Shown: positions 1-8,138 of the stretch, piece after piece
Position numbering within the stretch: the first letter of the stretch is position 1
Layout of the letters: each line of letters opens with the position of its first letter
Assembly (NCBI GenBank): GCA_022843605.1
Contig: JALHNI010000011.1
Coordinates: forward strand, 1-64,000
Reading direction: 5' to 3'
Length of the DNA stretch: 64,000 nt
Source: Bryobacter sp.
GTDB lineage: Bacteria > Acidobacteriota > Terriglobia > Bryobacterales > Bryobacteraceae
Notes under the pieces: model-generated
Told to the model about the DNA's origin: nothing
The model's database searches: none
Seen by the model: only the letters and a program-made list of their open reading frames with translations
Made by a program: the position numbers and the translations under genes

Positions 1-951
1 TTGGGAGTCGGTTCGGCCCCATACCGTGGGAAGCAGGAGGCTCGGCGCCAAGGTAAGGAGGAACCACGCAGTTCCGAACGCGACCATCGGCTGGCTGGTC
101 ATCCGCATCCATCCGGCCAGCAAAGCGAAAATCGCGCCCCCAGCGCCAGCCAAGCCGAGGTGTAAGCCCGGCATGCGGGCAATGGTGAGGTTCACCGGGA
201 GGAAGGTGGAGATTACCTGTCCGGCGAGTGTGGCGAAACCCTGGGTGATCGAGACGACGGGCACAGTGGGGAGCAGGGTGTCATGGTCCGGCCCGCCGGT
301 GGCGCGCATCGCGAGCGCGGCCACGCCCAAAGCCAGAAGGGGGCCAACTTCGCGCCAGTCCGGCACGCGCGTCAGGACGAAACGGTCAAGCAGGAGCATC
401 AGCAGGCCGATGGGGGCGGCGGCAGGACTGGCGAGCATCGCCAAGGCACCCAGGGGAACGACCGCATACCAAAGCTTCCGGCGATGGGCCTCCATGGCGA
501 GCAGCACGAAGAGAGTGGCCAGCAGGTCACCACGCGCGGAGACCCAGGCGACAGACTCGACACGCAGTGGATGTAGCGCGAACAGGGCGCCAGCGGCAAA
601 GCTGACGCCAATCTGCTGCGTAAGTCGTGATAGGAGCCAGAGGAAGAGCCCCGTGTTGGTCAGATGGAGCAGCAGATTGACCAGATGATGGTTCCGCGCA
701 TCCTGGAGGCCGAAATTGCGAAAGTCGTAGGAATGCGAAAGCCAGGTGAGCGGTTGCCAGGCGAAGGGATTACTGAACGCCCAGCCAATGCCGCGGTTCG
801 CAAGATCCTGCTGCAACAGCCGGGGGTTGTCATCCAACTGGAGGAACGGAAAGCTGAGGGTGGGTGAAAAAAGGAGGGCGACTACAGCCAGCAGGAGTGC
901 GGCTACCATCGGCCAACGCCAATCGCGCTGGACAATTCGGGACTTGGACAT
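1..951 (-). CDS. TMTC/PMT-like multi-spanning membrane protein, 3' end outside window
   Basis: The reading frame is open for 317 codons from an ATG at 951 and runs off the left edge. The protein starts with a membrane segment (about residues 15-32), has an acidic pair after it (LDDNP, residues 39-43) and carries HPLRVESVAWVSARGDLL at residues 127-144. These two motifs are typical of bacterial relatives of the TMTC O-mannosyltransferases: membrane glycosyltransferases of the GT-C fold that often end in TPR repeats. Several further hydrophobic segments follow. The TPR part, if present, would lie outside the window. It is downstream of the TPR lipoprotein but behind a terminator (979-1030), so it is probably a separate transcript. 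The ribosome-binding site is weak. Substrate unknown; the family call rests on motifs only. Confidence 0.7.
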   Translation of the reverse strand, partial: MSKSRIVQRDWRWPMVAALLLAVVALLFSPTLSFPFLQLDDNPRLLQQDLANRGIGWAFSNPFAWQPLTWLSHSYDFRNFGLQDARNHHLVNLLLHLTNTGLFLWLLSRLTQQIGVSFAAGALFALHPLRVESVAWVSARGDLLATLFVLLAMEAHRRKLWYAVVPLGALAMLASPAAAPIGLLMLLLDRFVLTRVPDWREVGPLLALGVAALAMRATGGPDHDTLLPTVPVVSITQGFATLAGQVISTFLPVNLTIARMPGLHLGLAGAGGAIFALLAGWMRMTSQPMVAFGTAWFLLTLAPSLLLPTVWGRTDSQ

Positions 952-978
952 CTGAAGGAAGTTTACCTTGCCGGGAGC

Positions 979-1030
979 CAAAAACGAAGCGGGCGGCCCG
1001 CGTTTGCTGAAGCAAACAGGGGCCGCCCGC
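979..1030 (-). terminator. Rho-independent terminator after the TPR lipoprotein gene
   Basis: An 11-bp GC stem (GCGGGCGGCCC at 989-999 with GGGCCGCCCGC at 1020-1030) encloses a second stem GTTTGC-TGAA-GCAAAC. On the minus strand it is followed by a T-rich stretch (complement of the A run at 980-984). It lies 27 nt past the stop of the TPR lipoprotein and would end the exbB/exbD transcript. Confidence 0.85.
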
Positions 1031-1056
1031 GAAAAGTGGCGACGAAAGGAACGGCG

Positions 1057-1908
1057 CTACTTCGTCGGCTCTTCCTGCACGATGCCGGTTTGTGCCGGCA
1101 TACGGGCGGCCTTTACTTTCTTGGTCTCGACGGCCTTCTGTACCCAGCTGTCGGCCTCGTCGGAGAAGCCCTTGGCGATGGCGGGAGTATCGGAGATATC
1201 CGCCTTTTCGCGCAGGAGCAGGTTCAGGTAAGCCATGGCGTCGTCGTATTCTTTATCGACCTCAATCGCCTTGCGCATAGCGGCGATGCCCTCTTCGAGG
1301 ATCGGCGTGTTGCGGGCGACGAGCGTAGCGCGAACCTTGGCGTCCTTAATAGGGCCAGGATCCTCGTCCTTCATCTTGAGTTCGATGCGAGCTTTCTTAC
1401 GGATCGGATAGGTTTTCGCCCAAGCGATCACGCCGATGGTGTAAAGACTTTCCTTGGCGCTGGGGTCGACCTTGAGGATCTTTTCGTGCCAGGACTTGGC
1501 TTCATCAAGCTTCTTGAACTTGTTCTCTAGGTCCAGGATGCCCTGGGCCTCATCGTAATGGAGAGACGCGATGGACTGCAGGGCCAGCTTGTTGTTGGGC
1601 TCCTGCTCATACACTTTGGTGAACTCTTCCATCGCGCGCTTGGCAAAGTCGCGATTCTCTTCGCTGTCCGCGCCGGGAATGTATTGGCTGCGGTAAGCCG
1701 TGGCCAAGTACAGACGGGCGGAAGCGAGAGAGGGATCGAGTTCGACGGCCGTCTTAAAGTGATTGACGGCATCAGCGAACTTAGCGTTCTTAAAGGCGTT
1801 AACGCCCATGTTCAGGTTGTCGCGGGCACGGAGCTTCTCGCAGCCTGTCGAAAGGAGCAAGAGGCTGGCGGTGGCCGCCAAAACCAAAATTGAGGATCGG
1901 TTCTGCAT
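1057..1908 (-). CDS. TPR-repeat lipoprotein
   Basis: A 283-aa protein with a short basic N-terminus, a hydrophobic stretch and a lipobox (LSTGC, Cys23), so it should be exported and lipidated. The mature part holds tetratricopeptide repeats, clearest around residues 28-125 (for example the helix pair with AVNHFKTAVELDPSLASARL) and again near residues 200-240. It is the last gene of the exbB-exbD-exbD group, only 4 nt after the preceding exbD. A TTG three bases upstream could also start translation; I chose the ATG. A TPR lipoprotein next to a Ton/Tol motor suggests a scaffold in the periplasm or outer membrane, but no partner can be named from the sequence. Confidence 0.85.
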   Translation of the reverse strand: MQNRSSILVLAATASLLLLSTGCEKLRARDNLNMGVNAFKNAKFADAVNHFKTAVELDPSLASARLYLATAYRSQYIPGADSEENRDFAKRAMEEFTKVYEQEPNNKLALQSIASLHYDEAQGILDLENKFKKLDEAKSWHEKILKVDPSAKESLYTIGVIAWAKTYPIRKKARIELKMKDEDPGPIKDAKVRATLVARNTPILEEGIAAMRKAIEVDKEYDDAMAYLNLLLREKADISDTPAIAKGFSDEADSWVQKAVETKKVKAARMPAQTGIVQEEPTK

Positions 1909-1912
1909 CAAC

Positions 1913-2344
1913 TTACTCTCCGCTTTCCACGCCTTTGGTCATCAAGCCGACTTTGTCAATCGCGGCGCCTTTGGCGATATCGATCGCACGGGCAACGTAT
2001 TGAAATTCAAGGTCGGGATCGGCCTTCACAAACACCACGCGCTCGGCGCGGGTTTTAAAGACGTCTTCCAGGCGCTTGCCCAAGGTGGCTTCGGTGATGT
2101 CCTCGGTATTCAATTTCATCTTCCGGTCCTTGTCGATCAGAATGACCACAGTGCGGTCCTGATCGGGAGGAGGCGGGGGGCTATTCTTCGGTGGCGGTTG
2201 GGGAACCAACGCCTCCAGGCCTTTCGGCGTGAGGGGCGTGATCACCATGAAGATGATCATCAGTACCAGCAACACGTCAATGAGCGGTGTCATGTTGATG
2301 TTCGGTTGCGGGCCGTCTTTATTCCCGCCTACTGCCATTCCCAT
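1913..2344 (-). CDS. exbD: ExbD/TolR-family biopolymer transport protein (second copy)
   Basis: A 143-aa protein with the ExbD/TolR layout: short cytoplasmic N-terminus, one transmembrane helix with the proton-carrying aspartate (NMTPLIDVLLVLMIIFMV, Asp23), a proline-rich linker (around residues 49-60, PQPPPKNSPPPPP) and a C-terminal periplasmic domain. With ExbB it forms the proton-driven motor that energises TonB or Tol proteins. The start is supported by AGGAGA seven bases upstream of the ATG. It lies directly downstream of a second, divergent exbD; the two share the membrane motif but have clearly different periplasmic domains, so this is a two-ExbD system rather than a recent duplication. 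Confidence 0.93.
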   Translation of the reverse strand: MGMAVGGNKDGPQPNINMTPLIDVLLVLMIIFMVITPLTPKGLEALVPQPPPKNSPPPPPDQDRTVVILIDKDRKMKLNTEDITEATLGKRLEDVFKTRAERVVFVKADPDLEFQYVARAIDIAKGAAIDKVGLMTKGVESGE

Positions 2345-2418
2345 ATCGTCTCTCCTGTATTCCTGACGCTTTGTATAATAGCGAGCTAACTAACGATGAT
2401 TCTGCAATGCAGAGCGCG

Positions 2419-2871
2419 TTACTTGCCTTCCAACTCAGCCTTGCGCTTCGCGGCGGCAGCCGGGTCCTGTTCGGCCAGCAAACCGACGTTGTCCACGCCA
2501 GCGGCACGCAGGTTATCCACCACGTCGGCCACTTTGCCATATAACGCCCGCATGTCCGCATTGATGTAAACGGTTTTGTCGAGGCGGTTCGTCAACAGAT
2601 CCTTCACCTTTTGGGGAAGCTGGTCGGCCGGAGTCTTGGTGGTGCCCAAGTAAACTTCGCCGCTTTTCACCACTGACACAAGAATCGCGTCTTCTTTATC
2701 CGCGTCCTGCATGGCGACCGGGTTGATCGTTTTGACCTTGTCCACGGATTGGCCCTTCGTCAACATGGGCGTAATGACCATGAAAATGATGAGCATCACC
2801 AACATCACGTCCACCAGAGGAGTGACGTTGATATCGTTAACGACGTCGACATTCTTATTCTTGCTGCTCAT
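2419..2871 (-). CDS. exbD: ExbD/TolR-family biopolymer transport protein (first copy)
   Basis: A 150-aa ExbD/TolR protein. The N-terminal motif INVTPLVDVMLVMLIIFMV carries the conserved transmembrane aspartate (Asp21). The periplasmic part contains the conserved VYINADMRALYGKVADVVD segment and ends in LLAEQDPAAAAKRKAELEGK. It lies between exbB and the second exbD on the same strand. The proline-rich linker seen in the other copy is missing here, which suggests the two proteins play different roles in a mixed motor. GAAGGG about 10 nt upstream of the ATG may serve as the ribosome-binding site. Confidence 0.93.
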   Translation of the reverse strand: MSSKNKNVDVVNDINVTPLVDVMLVMLIIFMVITPMLTKGQSVDKVKTINPVAMQDADKEDAILVSVVKSGEVYLGTTKTPADQLPQKVKDLLTNRLDKTVYINADMRALYGKVADVVDNLRAAGVDNVGLLAEQDPAAAAKRKAELEGK

Positions 2872-2990
2872 AACTTGATTGCCCTTCTCTTCGGCACAAT
2901 TCTTTCAGGGGCGGGCCGACTCAGAGCGGTGGGAGTGCAGCACGGCTACAGCTCCCACCCTGTGAAAATCAACTCGCCAGCGGAACCTAC

Positions 2991-3719
2991 TTACTTCGCG
3001 ACCTTCTGGGAACGCTTGATAAAATAGTCGATCAATTCTGAGCTGGAGTTATCCATCTCAATATTGAATCCTTCAAGCTTATTGGCGAAGTAGTTGAACA
3101 TCATGACGGCCGGGATGGCGACGAAAAGACCGAACGCCGTGGCGACCAGGGCTTCTGAAATACCACCGGCAACGGCACCGAGGCCGGTCGACTTCTGGCT
3201 CGCAATACCCTTGAACGCATTGATGATACCGACGACCGTACCCAACAGTCCGACGAACGGACCGGTGGAGCCGATCGTAGCCAAGGCGCTAACGCCACGC
3301 TTCAATTCGGCGCCGACAATGGCCTGAGCACGTTCGAGAGCACGCTTCGAAGCTTCAATTTGCTCACCCGAGATATCGGGCGACAACTGATGAGCACGGA
3401 ACTCCTGCAATCCAGCCACAACCACCTTGGCCAAGTGGCTCTTCTTGTAACGATCAGCAATCTTGATCGCCTCATCCAACTTGCCCTCGCGCAGAGCGCC
3501 GGCCACAGCCGGAGCAAACTGACGCGACTGCGTGCGGGCCGCATTGAAGGCCATCAAGCGGTCAATCATCACACCGATTGACCAGGCGGACATGATGAAC
3601 AAAATGATCACCACGCCGCGAGCCAACCAGTCCATCTGGCTCCACATGCCGCGAAGGTCGAAGGATACCTGACCTTCTTGCAGCAAAAGGAACGCCCAAA
3701 CTTGCATCTGCAAAACCAT
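2991..3719 (-). CDS. exbB: ExbB/TolQ-family proton channel protein
   Basis: A 242-aa MotA/TolQ/ExbB protein of the inner membrane. Three hydrophobic segments are visible: about residues 34-52 (VVIILFIMSAWSIGVMI), 140-170 (with the family motif TIGSTGPFVGLLGTVVGI) and 190-210 (LVATAFGLFVAIPAVMMF). ExbB surrounds the ExbD helix and forms the proton-conducting stator. The gene follows tonB and precedes two exbD genes, the usual order of a Ton complex. AGGAGAGAG just upstream of the ATG is a strong ribosome-binding site and supports this start. Confidence 0.94.
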   Translation of the reverse strand: MVLQMQVWAFLLLQEGQVSFDLRGMWSQMDWLARGVVIILFIMSAWSIGVMIDRLMAFNAARTQSRQFAPAVAGALREGKLDEAIKIADRYKKSHLAKVVVAGLQEFRAHQLSPDISGEQIEASKRALERAQAIVGAELKRGVSALATIGSTGPFVGLLGTVVGIINAFKGIASQKSTGLGAVAGGISEALVATAFGLFVAIPAVMMFNYFANKLEGFNIEMDNSSSELIDYFIKRSQKVAK

Positions 3720-3805
3720 AATTCTCTCTCCTGCGAGTTGATTTTCGGAAATTTTAACGACTAGACAGAAGTTACCTTCTGCGAACTTGTACCGCGCGCA
3801 GCCGG

Positions 3806-4561
3806 TTACTGGCTGAGCGTGAAATTGACGTCAATGGTGGTAGCCACTTCCACAGCCTCGCCATTCAGCTGAGTCGGTTGGTAAACCCACTGCTTCACGG
3901 CGGCCTGAGCGGACGGAATCAACAACGGATGGCCAGAGACCAGCCGGAGTTGTTGAATGGTGCCATCTTTGGCGATCACGGCCTCAAAGCGTACAGTGCC
4001 TTGAATGCGCGCCTGCTTGGCGAGCGGAGGATAGGTCGGTTTCGGCTGGCGCACGATACGCGCAGACTGAACATTACCACCGACGCGGATACGGGACGGG
4101 GTGACAGGCTTAGGAGCTTCCTTCGGAGGAGGCGGGGGCGGGGGCGCAGCGGCCGGGATGCCGCCAAGAATGCCACCGATCAAACCACCGGCCGTGCCGC
4201 CGGGAACGCCACCAGGTACACCACCGGCCACGCCGGCCATCGGGGGCGGCGCTTCTTCTTCGACAATCTTCGCGATCTTCTGGATCTGCTTCGGCGCCAT
4301 CAGCTTGTTGGCGTCGAACTGCTTCGGGATCACCTTCGTCACCTTCACCACCACCTCGGGCGGGGGCGGCGGCGGAGGAGGAGGCGGGGGGGGCGGGGCC
4401 ACCAAAACGCTCGACAACTGTGAGGTCGGCAAGGCTTCGTAGTAGATCAATGGAATGATGACCAGAACTACAACCACCAACACCTGGACCACCATCGACA
4501 CCAGAAGCGACTTCCGGCGCGCGGCGTTGTCCTTCTCCTGAATCAGGCTTTGTTCAAACAT
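3806..4561 (-). CDS. tonB: TonB energy-transducing protein
   Basis: A 251-aa protein with TonB architecture: a cytoplasmic N-terminus, a single signal-anchor helix (about residues 20-43), a periplasmic low-complexity spacer and a C-terminal TonB domain (about residues 160-251, with PTYPPLAKQARIQGTVRFE and VKQWVYQPTQLNGEAV). The spacer holds a run of 13 prolines, then a glycine-rich segment (GGVPGGVPGGTAGG) and a second proline run; such spacers let TonB span the periplasm to outer-membrane receptors. GAGGAGAGAAGG upstream of the ATG supports the start. exbB and two exbD genes follow. No TonB-dependent receptor is encoded in the window. Confidence 0.94.
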   Translation of the reverse strand: MFEQSLIQEKDNAARRKSLLVSMVVQVLVVVVLVIIPLIYYEALPTSQLSSVLVAPPPPPPPPPPPPPEVVVKVTKVIPKQFDANKLMAPKQIQKIAKIVEEEAPPPMAGVAGGVPGGVPGGTAGGLIGGILGGIPAAAPPPPPPPKEAPKPVTPSRIRVGGNVQSARIVRQPKPTYPPLAKQARIQGTVRFEAVIAKDGTIQQLRLVSGHPLLIPSAQAAVKQWVYQPTQLNGEAVEVATTIDVNFTLSQ

Positions 4562-4616
4562 AACCTTCTCTCCTCAAGACACTAAATTCGCGGGCACCCA
4601 GCCTACCAGGCTTGCC

Positions 4617-5801
4617 CTATTTCGCCGCAACCACAGCCTTCTTCCGGCTCTCCATATACTCACGCAGATAGATCACGATCGGCGCGGCAATGAAGATTGA
4701 AGAATAGGTTCCGACGATGATACCAGCTACCAACGCAAACGCAAAACCATGAAGTACTGGGCCGCCAAAAAGGTACAAAGCCAAGCAAGTTAAGAACGTC
4801 AGGCCGGCCGTCAGCGTGGTGCGGCTCAACGTCTGATTCAAGCTCAGGTTGACGATTTTGTCGTAGGCCTCACGGCGCAACAGTTTCTGATTCTCTCGAA
4901 TCCGGTCAAACACCACGATGGTGTCATTCATCGAATAGCCAACCAAAGTCAGCAAGGCCGCAACCACCGTGAGGTCGATCGGCTTATTGAACAAGGAGAA
5001 CAAGCCTACCGTCATCACCGTGTCATGGAACACGGCAATCACCGCCGCTAAACCATACGTCCACTCGAAACGGAACGCAATGTAGATCAGCATGGCGGCG
5101 AGCGCATAGAGCGTCGCCAGCAACGCCTGATTCCGGAGTTCGCCCGTCACTTTCGGGCTCACCACTTCGACGTTGCGAATCGAAAACTTCGCCAGCACCA
5201 GTTCTTGCTTCAGCACCGGCATCATCGCCGGCGTCACTCCTGGCACCCCGGCCAGATCGTCCAGACCGCCGATCAGCCCCGACCGCGGCGGAGTATTGCG
5301 GAACTCGAGCATCGCCTTGGCCACTTCCGCCAACTGCGTGTCAGTTAGAGAGACACCGCCGCGCGCCATCGGTTCCCGCAAACTTTCAACTAATGCATCC
5401 TGGCCGACATTATGAAAGTCCGTTTTGCCCGCCGTCGCACTGAACATCGTGGCGAGCGTCTGGATTACCTGGCCACGGGCGGCTTGCAAGGCCAGCGCAC
5501 GCGCTTCAGGCGTGCCTTCCTTCAATTCGACACCGATCTGAAGATCGTTGGCTCCAGCCACTTCCTGCACCGTGATCTCACCGCGAATGGCCTGTCCGAG
5601 AGCCTTGCGAATCTCGTCAACGGGCGGGCGGCTGGAGAACCGAACATCGATCAGCGCTCCACCCCGGAAGTCGAGACCATACTCGGGCCCGCCCTTCACC
5701 ACCAAACTCACCATCCCCGCCACGGTCAGGACCAGCGACAGGATAATGAAGGGCCACTTCTTGCCCAGAAAGTCGTAATTCGTATCCTTGAATATGTGCA
5801 T
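4617..5801 (-). CDS. secF: Protein translocase subunit SecF
   Basis: A 394-aa RND-type Sec accessory protein. It begins MHIFKDTNYDFLGKKW, has a first membrane helix at about residues 17-37, a large periplasmic domain, then five clustered helices with the SecF/SecD signature GYSMNDTIVVFDRIRENQ. SecD and SecF use the proton gradient to pull proteins through SecYEG on the periplasmic side. It is somewhat longer than E. coli SecF (323 aa), because the periplasmic domain is larger (residues about 40-225). It lies 158 bp downstream of secD on the same strand, with a stem-loop between them. Confidence 0.96.
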   Translation of the reverse strand: MHIFKDTNYDFLGKKWPFIILSLVLTVAGMVSLVVKGGPEYGLDFRGGALIDVRFSSRPPVDEIRKALGQAIRGEITVQEVAGANDLQIGVELKEGTPEARALALQAARGQVIQTLATMFSATAGKTDFHNVGQDALVESLREPMARGGVSLTDTQLAEVAKAMLEFRNTPPRSGLIGGLDDLAGVPGVTPAMMPVLKQELVLAKFSIRNVEVVSPKVTGELRNQALLATLYALAAMLIYIAFRFEWTYGLAAVIAVFHDTVMTVGLFSLFNKPIDLTVVAALLTLVGYSMNDTIVVFDRIRENQKLLRREAYDKIVNLSLNQTLSRTTLTAGLTFLTCLALYLFGGPVLHGFAFALVAGIIVGTYSSIFIAAPIVIYLREYMESRKKAVVAAK

Positions 5802-5891
5802 GTAAGCGACTCAACCGAACGAGGCCGGCCGGTCCGCGGAACGAATAAACTTCCCGCTAAAACCTGAGACAGACACCGCTCGACTCCTTCA

Positions 5892-5935
5892 AGTTCCCGT
5901 TTCGCCCAAATTATTTTCGGGCCTGGACGGGAACT
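5892..5935 (-). other. Stem-loop in the secD-secF spacer
   Basis: AGTTCCCGT (5892-5900) pairs with ACGGGAACT (5927-5935), and GCCC (5904-5907) with GGGC (5919-5922) inside it. No T run follows in the direction of transcription, so it does not look like an intrinsic terminator. It may be an mRNA processing or stabilising element between two genes made in different amounts. Confidence 0.45.
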
Positions 5936-5959
5936 GCTCTTTCCTTCAATCTTTCTTGC

Positions 5960-7579
5960 TCAGATGCTGAGCTTTTCAACCTTTTTGCCGGCGAGTTCCC
6001 AATCGAAAATCACCCGGGAGACAAACACCGCCGTGAAGATGTTCGCCACCAGGCCCAACACCAGGCTCACGGCGAAACCCTTCACCTGGGTGGTCCCAAA
6101 CACGAACAGCAATAGACAGGAAACCACAGTGGTGACGTGCGTGTCGACGATGGTGAGGAATGCCTTGCTGAAGCCGGCGGAAACTGCCGCCGACGGACCC
6201 TTGCCCGCCGCAAGCTCTTCGCGAATGCGTTCGAAGATCAGCACATTGGAGTCAACCGCCATACCGATCAAAAGCACGATGCCGGCGATGCCGGGCAGCG
6301 TCAGCACGGCGCCAAAGTACGCCAGAGCCGCAATCAGGATCACGGCATTCAGGATCAACGCGAGCGACGCATTGATGCCCGCCTTCTTGTAATAGATCAA
6401 CATGGCGAGAATCACCGCCACCAATCCTACGATGCCGGACATCAAGCCCTGGCGAATCGAGTCAGCCCCGAGCGACGGCCCAACGCTGCGCTCTTCGAGG
6501 TACTGCAGACTGGCCGGCAAGGACCCGGCTTTCAGGACCAGCGACAAATCCGCCGCATCCTGCTGCCCGCCGGCGCCCGTGATGCGGCCGTTGTCTGAGA
6601 TCTTGCCCTCAATCACCGGAGCGCTGCGAACGCGCTTGTCGAGCACGATGGCCAGTTGCTTGCCAATGTTGGCTTCGGTGAAACGCTCAAAGCGCCGCGC
6701 ACCGTCCTGGCTCAAGACAAAGTTGGTTTCCCACCGGCCGGTCTGTGGATCCTGGCTGGGCCGGGCATCGCGCACGTCACGTCCGGTCACCACCGCGCTG
6801 CGTTCCAGCAGGTACCAAACTTCGCCGCCACCCTGTGCCGAGCGCTCGCCCTGCATGGCCTGGGTATTGGGAGGCAATACGCCGTTGAAATTGGTCATCA
6901 TCTGCTCACGGCCCTGGAACGGACCTTCCCGCACCTGAATGAGCTCAAGCATGGCGGCCGTCTGAATAATCTGCTTGATGCGGGCCGGATCGTCAACGCC
7001 CGGAAGCTGGATGAGCAGTTCAGAATCGTCCTCACTGCGGCCGCGCTGCTGGACGGAGCTTTCGGCGACGCCCAAGGCATTGATTCGCTTGTCAATCGTG
7101 GAGAGGGCGCGCTGCAAAGTATCGCGGCGCAGGGCCAACGCGGCCGTTTTCTTGAGGGTCAGGCGCAGATCGCTGCCAGCGCTCCCCATATCCCAGGCTT
7201 GACCATACTGCTCGGTGATGATGGTGCGGGCGTCGCGCGTCTTATTCGCATCCAGCCCTTTGATGGTGATCTCGATGGTATCGGCGTCGGCGAGGGTCTG
7301 CGGATCGTTGCGATCGATCGCCCCGTAGCTGATGTTGCCCTTGCGGAACTCGTCGCGCAGCCGTTCGATGACCGCATCGGCTTCGGCGCGGAAAGCGTCC
7401 TGCACCTGAACCTGAACCACCAGCTGGCTTCCACCCTTCAGGTCGAGCCCCAGCTTGATGTTGTTGTTGAAATTATCGACGAGCTCTTTTTGGCTCTTCG
7501 GCAATCCCACGATGCCATAAAGGCAAACGAGCACCGTCGCCACGATGATGCCCACTTTGTAATATAGATGTCTTCGCAT
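5960..7579 (-). CDS. secD: Protein translocase subunit SecD
   Basis: A 539-aa SecD. An N-terminal helix (about residues 8-26) is followed by the conserved IKLGLDLKGGSQLVVQV, the P1 periplasmic head, and a C-terminal block of five helices with GMAVDSNVLIFERIREEL. SecD works with SecF and YajC at the Sec translocon in the inner membrane. It starts 18 bp after yajC, giving the widespread order yajC-secD-secF. The length is close to that of E. coli SecD (615 aa) minus part of the head domain. The ribosome-binding site is weak. Confidence 0.97.
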   Translation of the reverse strand: MRRHLYYKVGIIVATVLVCLYGIVGLPKSQKELVDNFNNNIKLGLDLKGGSQLVVQVQVQDAFRAEADAVIERLRDEFRKGNISYGAIDRNDPQTLADADTIEITIKGLDANKTRDARTIITEQYGQAWDMGSAGSDLRLTLKKTAALALRRDTLQRALSTIDKRINALGVAESSVQQRGRSEDDSELLIQLPGVDDPARIKQIIQTAAMLELIQVREGPFQGREQMMTNFNGVLPPNTQAMQGERSAQGGGEVWYLLERSAVVTGRDVRDARPSQDPQTGRWETNFVLSQDGARRFERFTEANIGKQLAIVLDKRVRSAPVIEGKISDNGRITGAGGQQDAADLSLVLKAGSLPASLQYLEERSVGPSLGADSIRQGLMSGIVGLVAVILAMLIYYKKAGINASLALILNAVILIAALAYFGAVLTLPGIAGIVLLIGMAVDSNVLIFERIREELAAGKGPSAAVSAGFSKAFLTIVDTHVTTVVSCLLLFVFGTTQVKGFAVSLVLGLVANIFTAVFVSRVIFDWELAGKKVEKLSI

Positions 7580-7597
7580 TTCTGATTCTTGCCTAAA

Positions 7598-7912
7598 CTA
7601 GGACTTCTTCTCGCCCAGCAATCCGGAGACTGCGGCGCGCGAAACCTGGAGTTTGATATTGTCCGGCTTAACTTGCAGCACTAGCGTATCATCCTCGTTG
7701 TTGATCCGGTAGACAGTGCCCACAATGCCACCTGTGGTGATCACGGTGTCACCGCTCTTCAAACTTTCGATCATCGCCTTCTGTTGCTTCTTCTGCCGCT
7801 GCATGGGGAGGAAGAGCAGGAAGTAGAAAACGACCATGATCAGCACCATGGGCAGGAAGCTCAGGAGCTGGTTGGTTTGTTGCTGGATAAAGAAGCCGAG
7901 GAGGATGTTCAC
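7598..7912 (-). CDS. yajC: Preprotein translocase subunit YajC
   Basis: A small single-helix membrane protein of the Sec holo-translocon. It has a glutamine-rich lead-in (IQQQTNQ), a membrane helix (FLPMVLIMVVFYFLLFLP), a basic patch (MQRQKKQQKAMIESLKSGD) and the conserved VITTGGIVGTVYRI segment. I chose the GTG at 7912 (104 aa) because the protein then begins as other YajC proteins do; a GTG at 7948 would add twelve residues (MASRLRHSSQSP) that are not typical. Neither has a good ribosome-binding site. First gene of the yajC-secD-secF unit; it diverges from guaA. Confidence 0.9.
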   Translation of the reverse strand: MNILLGFFIQQQTNQLLSFLPMVLIMVVFYFLLFLPMQRQKKQQKAMIESLKSGDTVITTGGIVGTVYRINNEDDTLVLQVKPDNIKLQVSRAAVSGLLGEKKS

Positions 7913-8138
7913 CGGTGATTGACTCGAATGCCGCAAGCGGGACGCCACGCGCCTCTACCGGGCTTAGACAGCCGCCTGGGAGCCTCAAATGACAGCTTCC
8001 AGTCGTCGAACGAAACCTCAGCGGTGACGGGACGGTCCCAAGGAACTTAGACTGACGCATCCGGCGGGCGATGTCAAGGAAGCGTAAGACGTGCGAATGT
8101 CCAGTACCATCGGCGAGCCGCCCGCGCTAATCTGATAT

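Noticed and set aside
26-688. 220-codon open frame on the plus strand at the left edge
   Set aside because: Arg/Ser/Pro-rich composition of a shadow; the minus strand over the same bases encodes a clear membrane protein with TMTC motifs.
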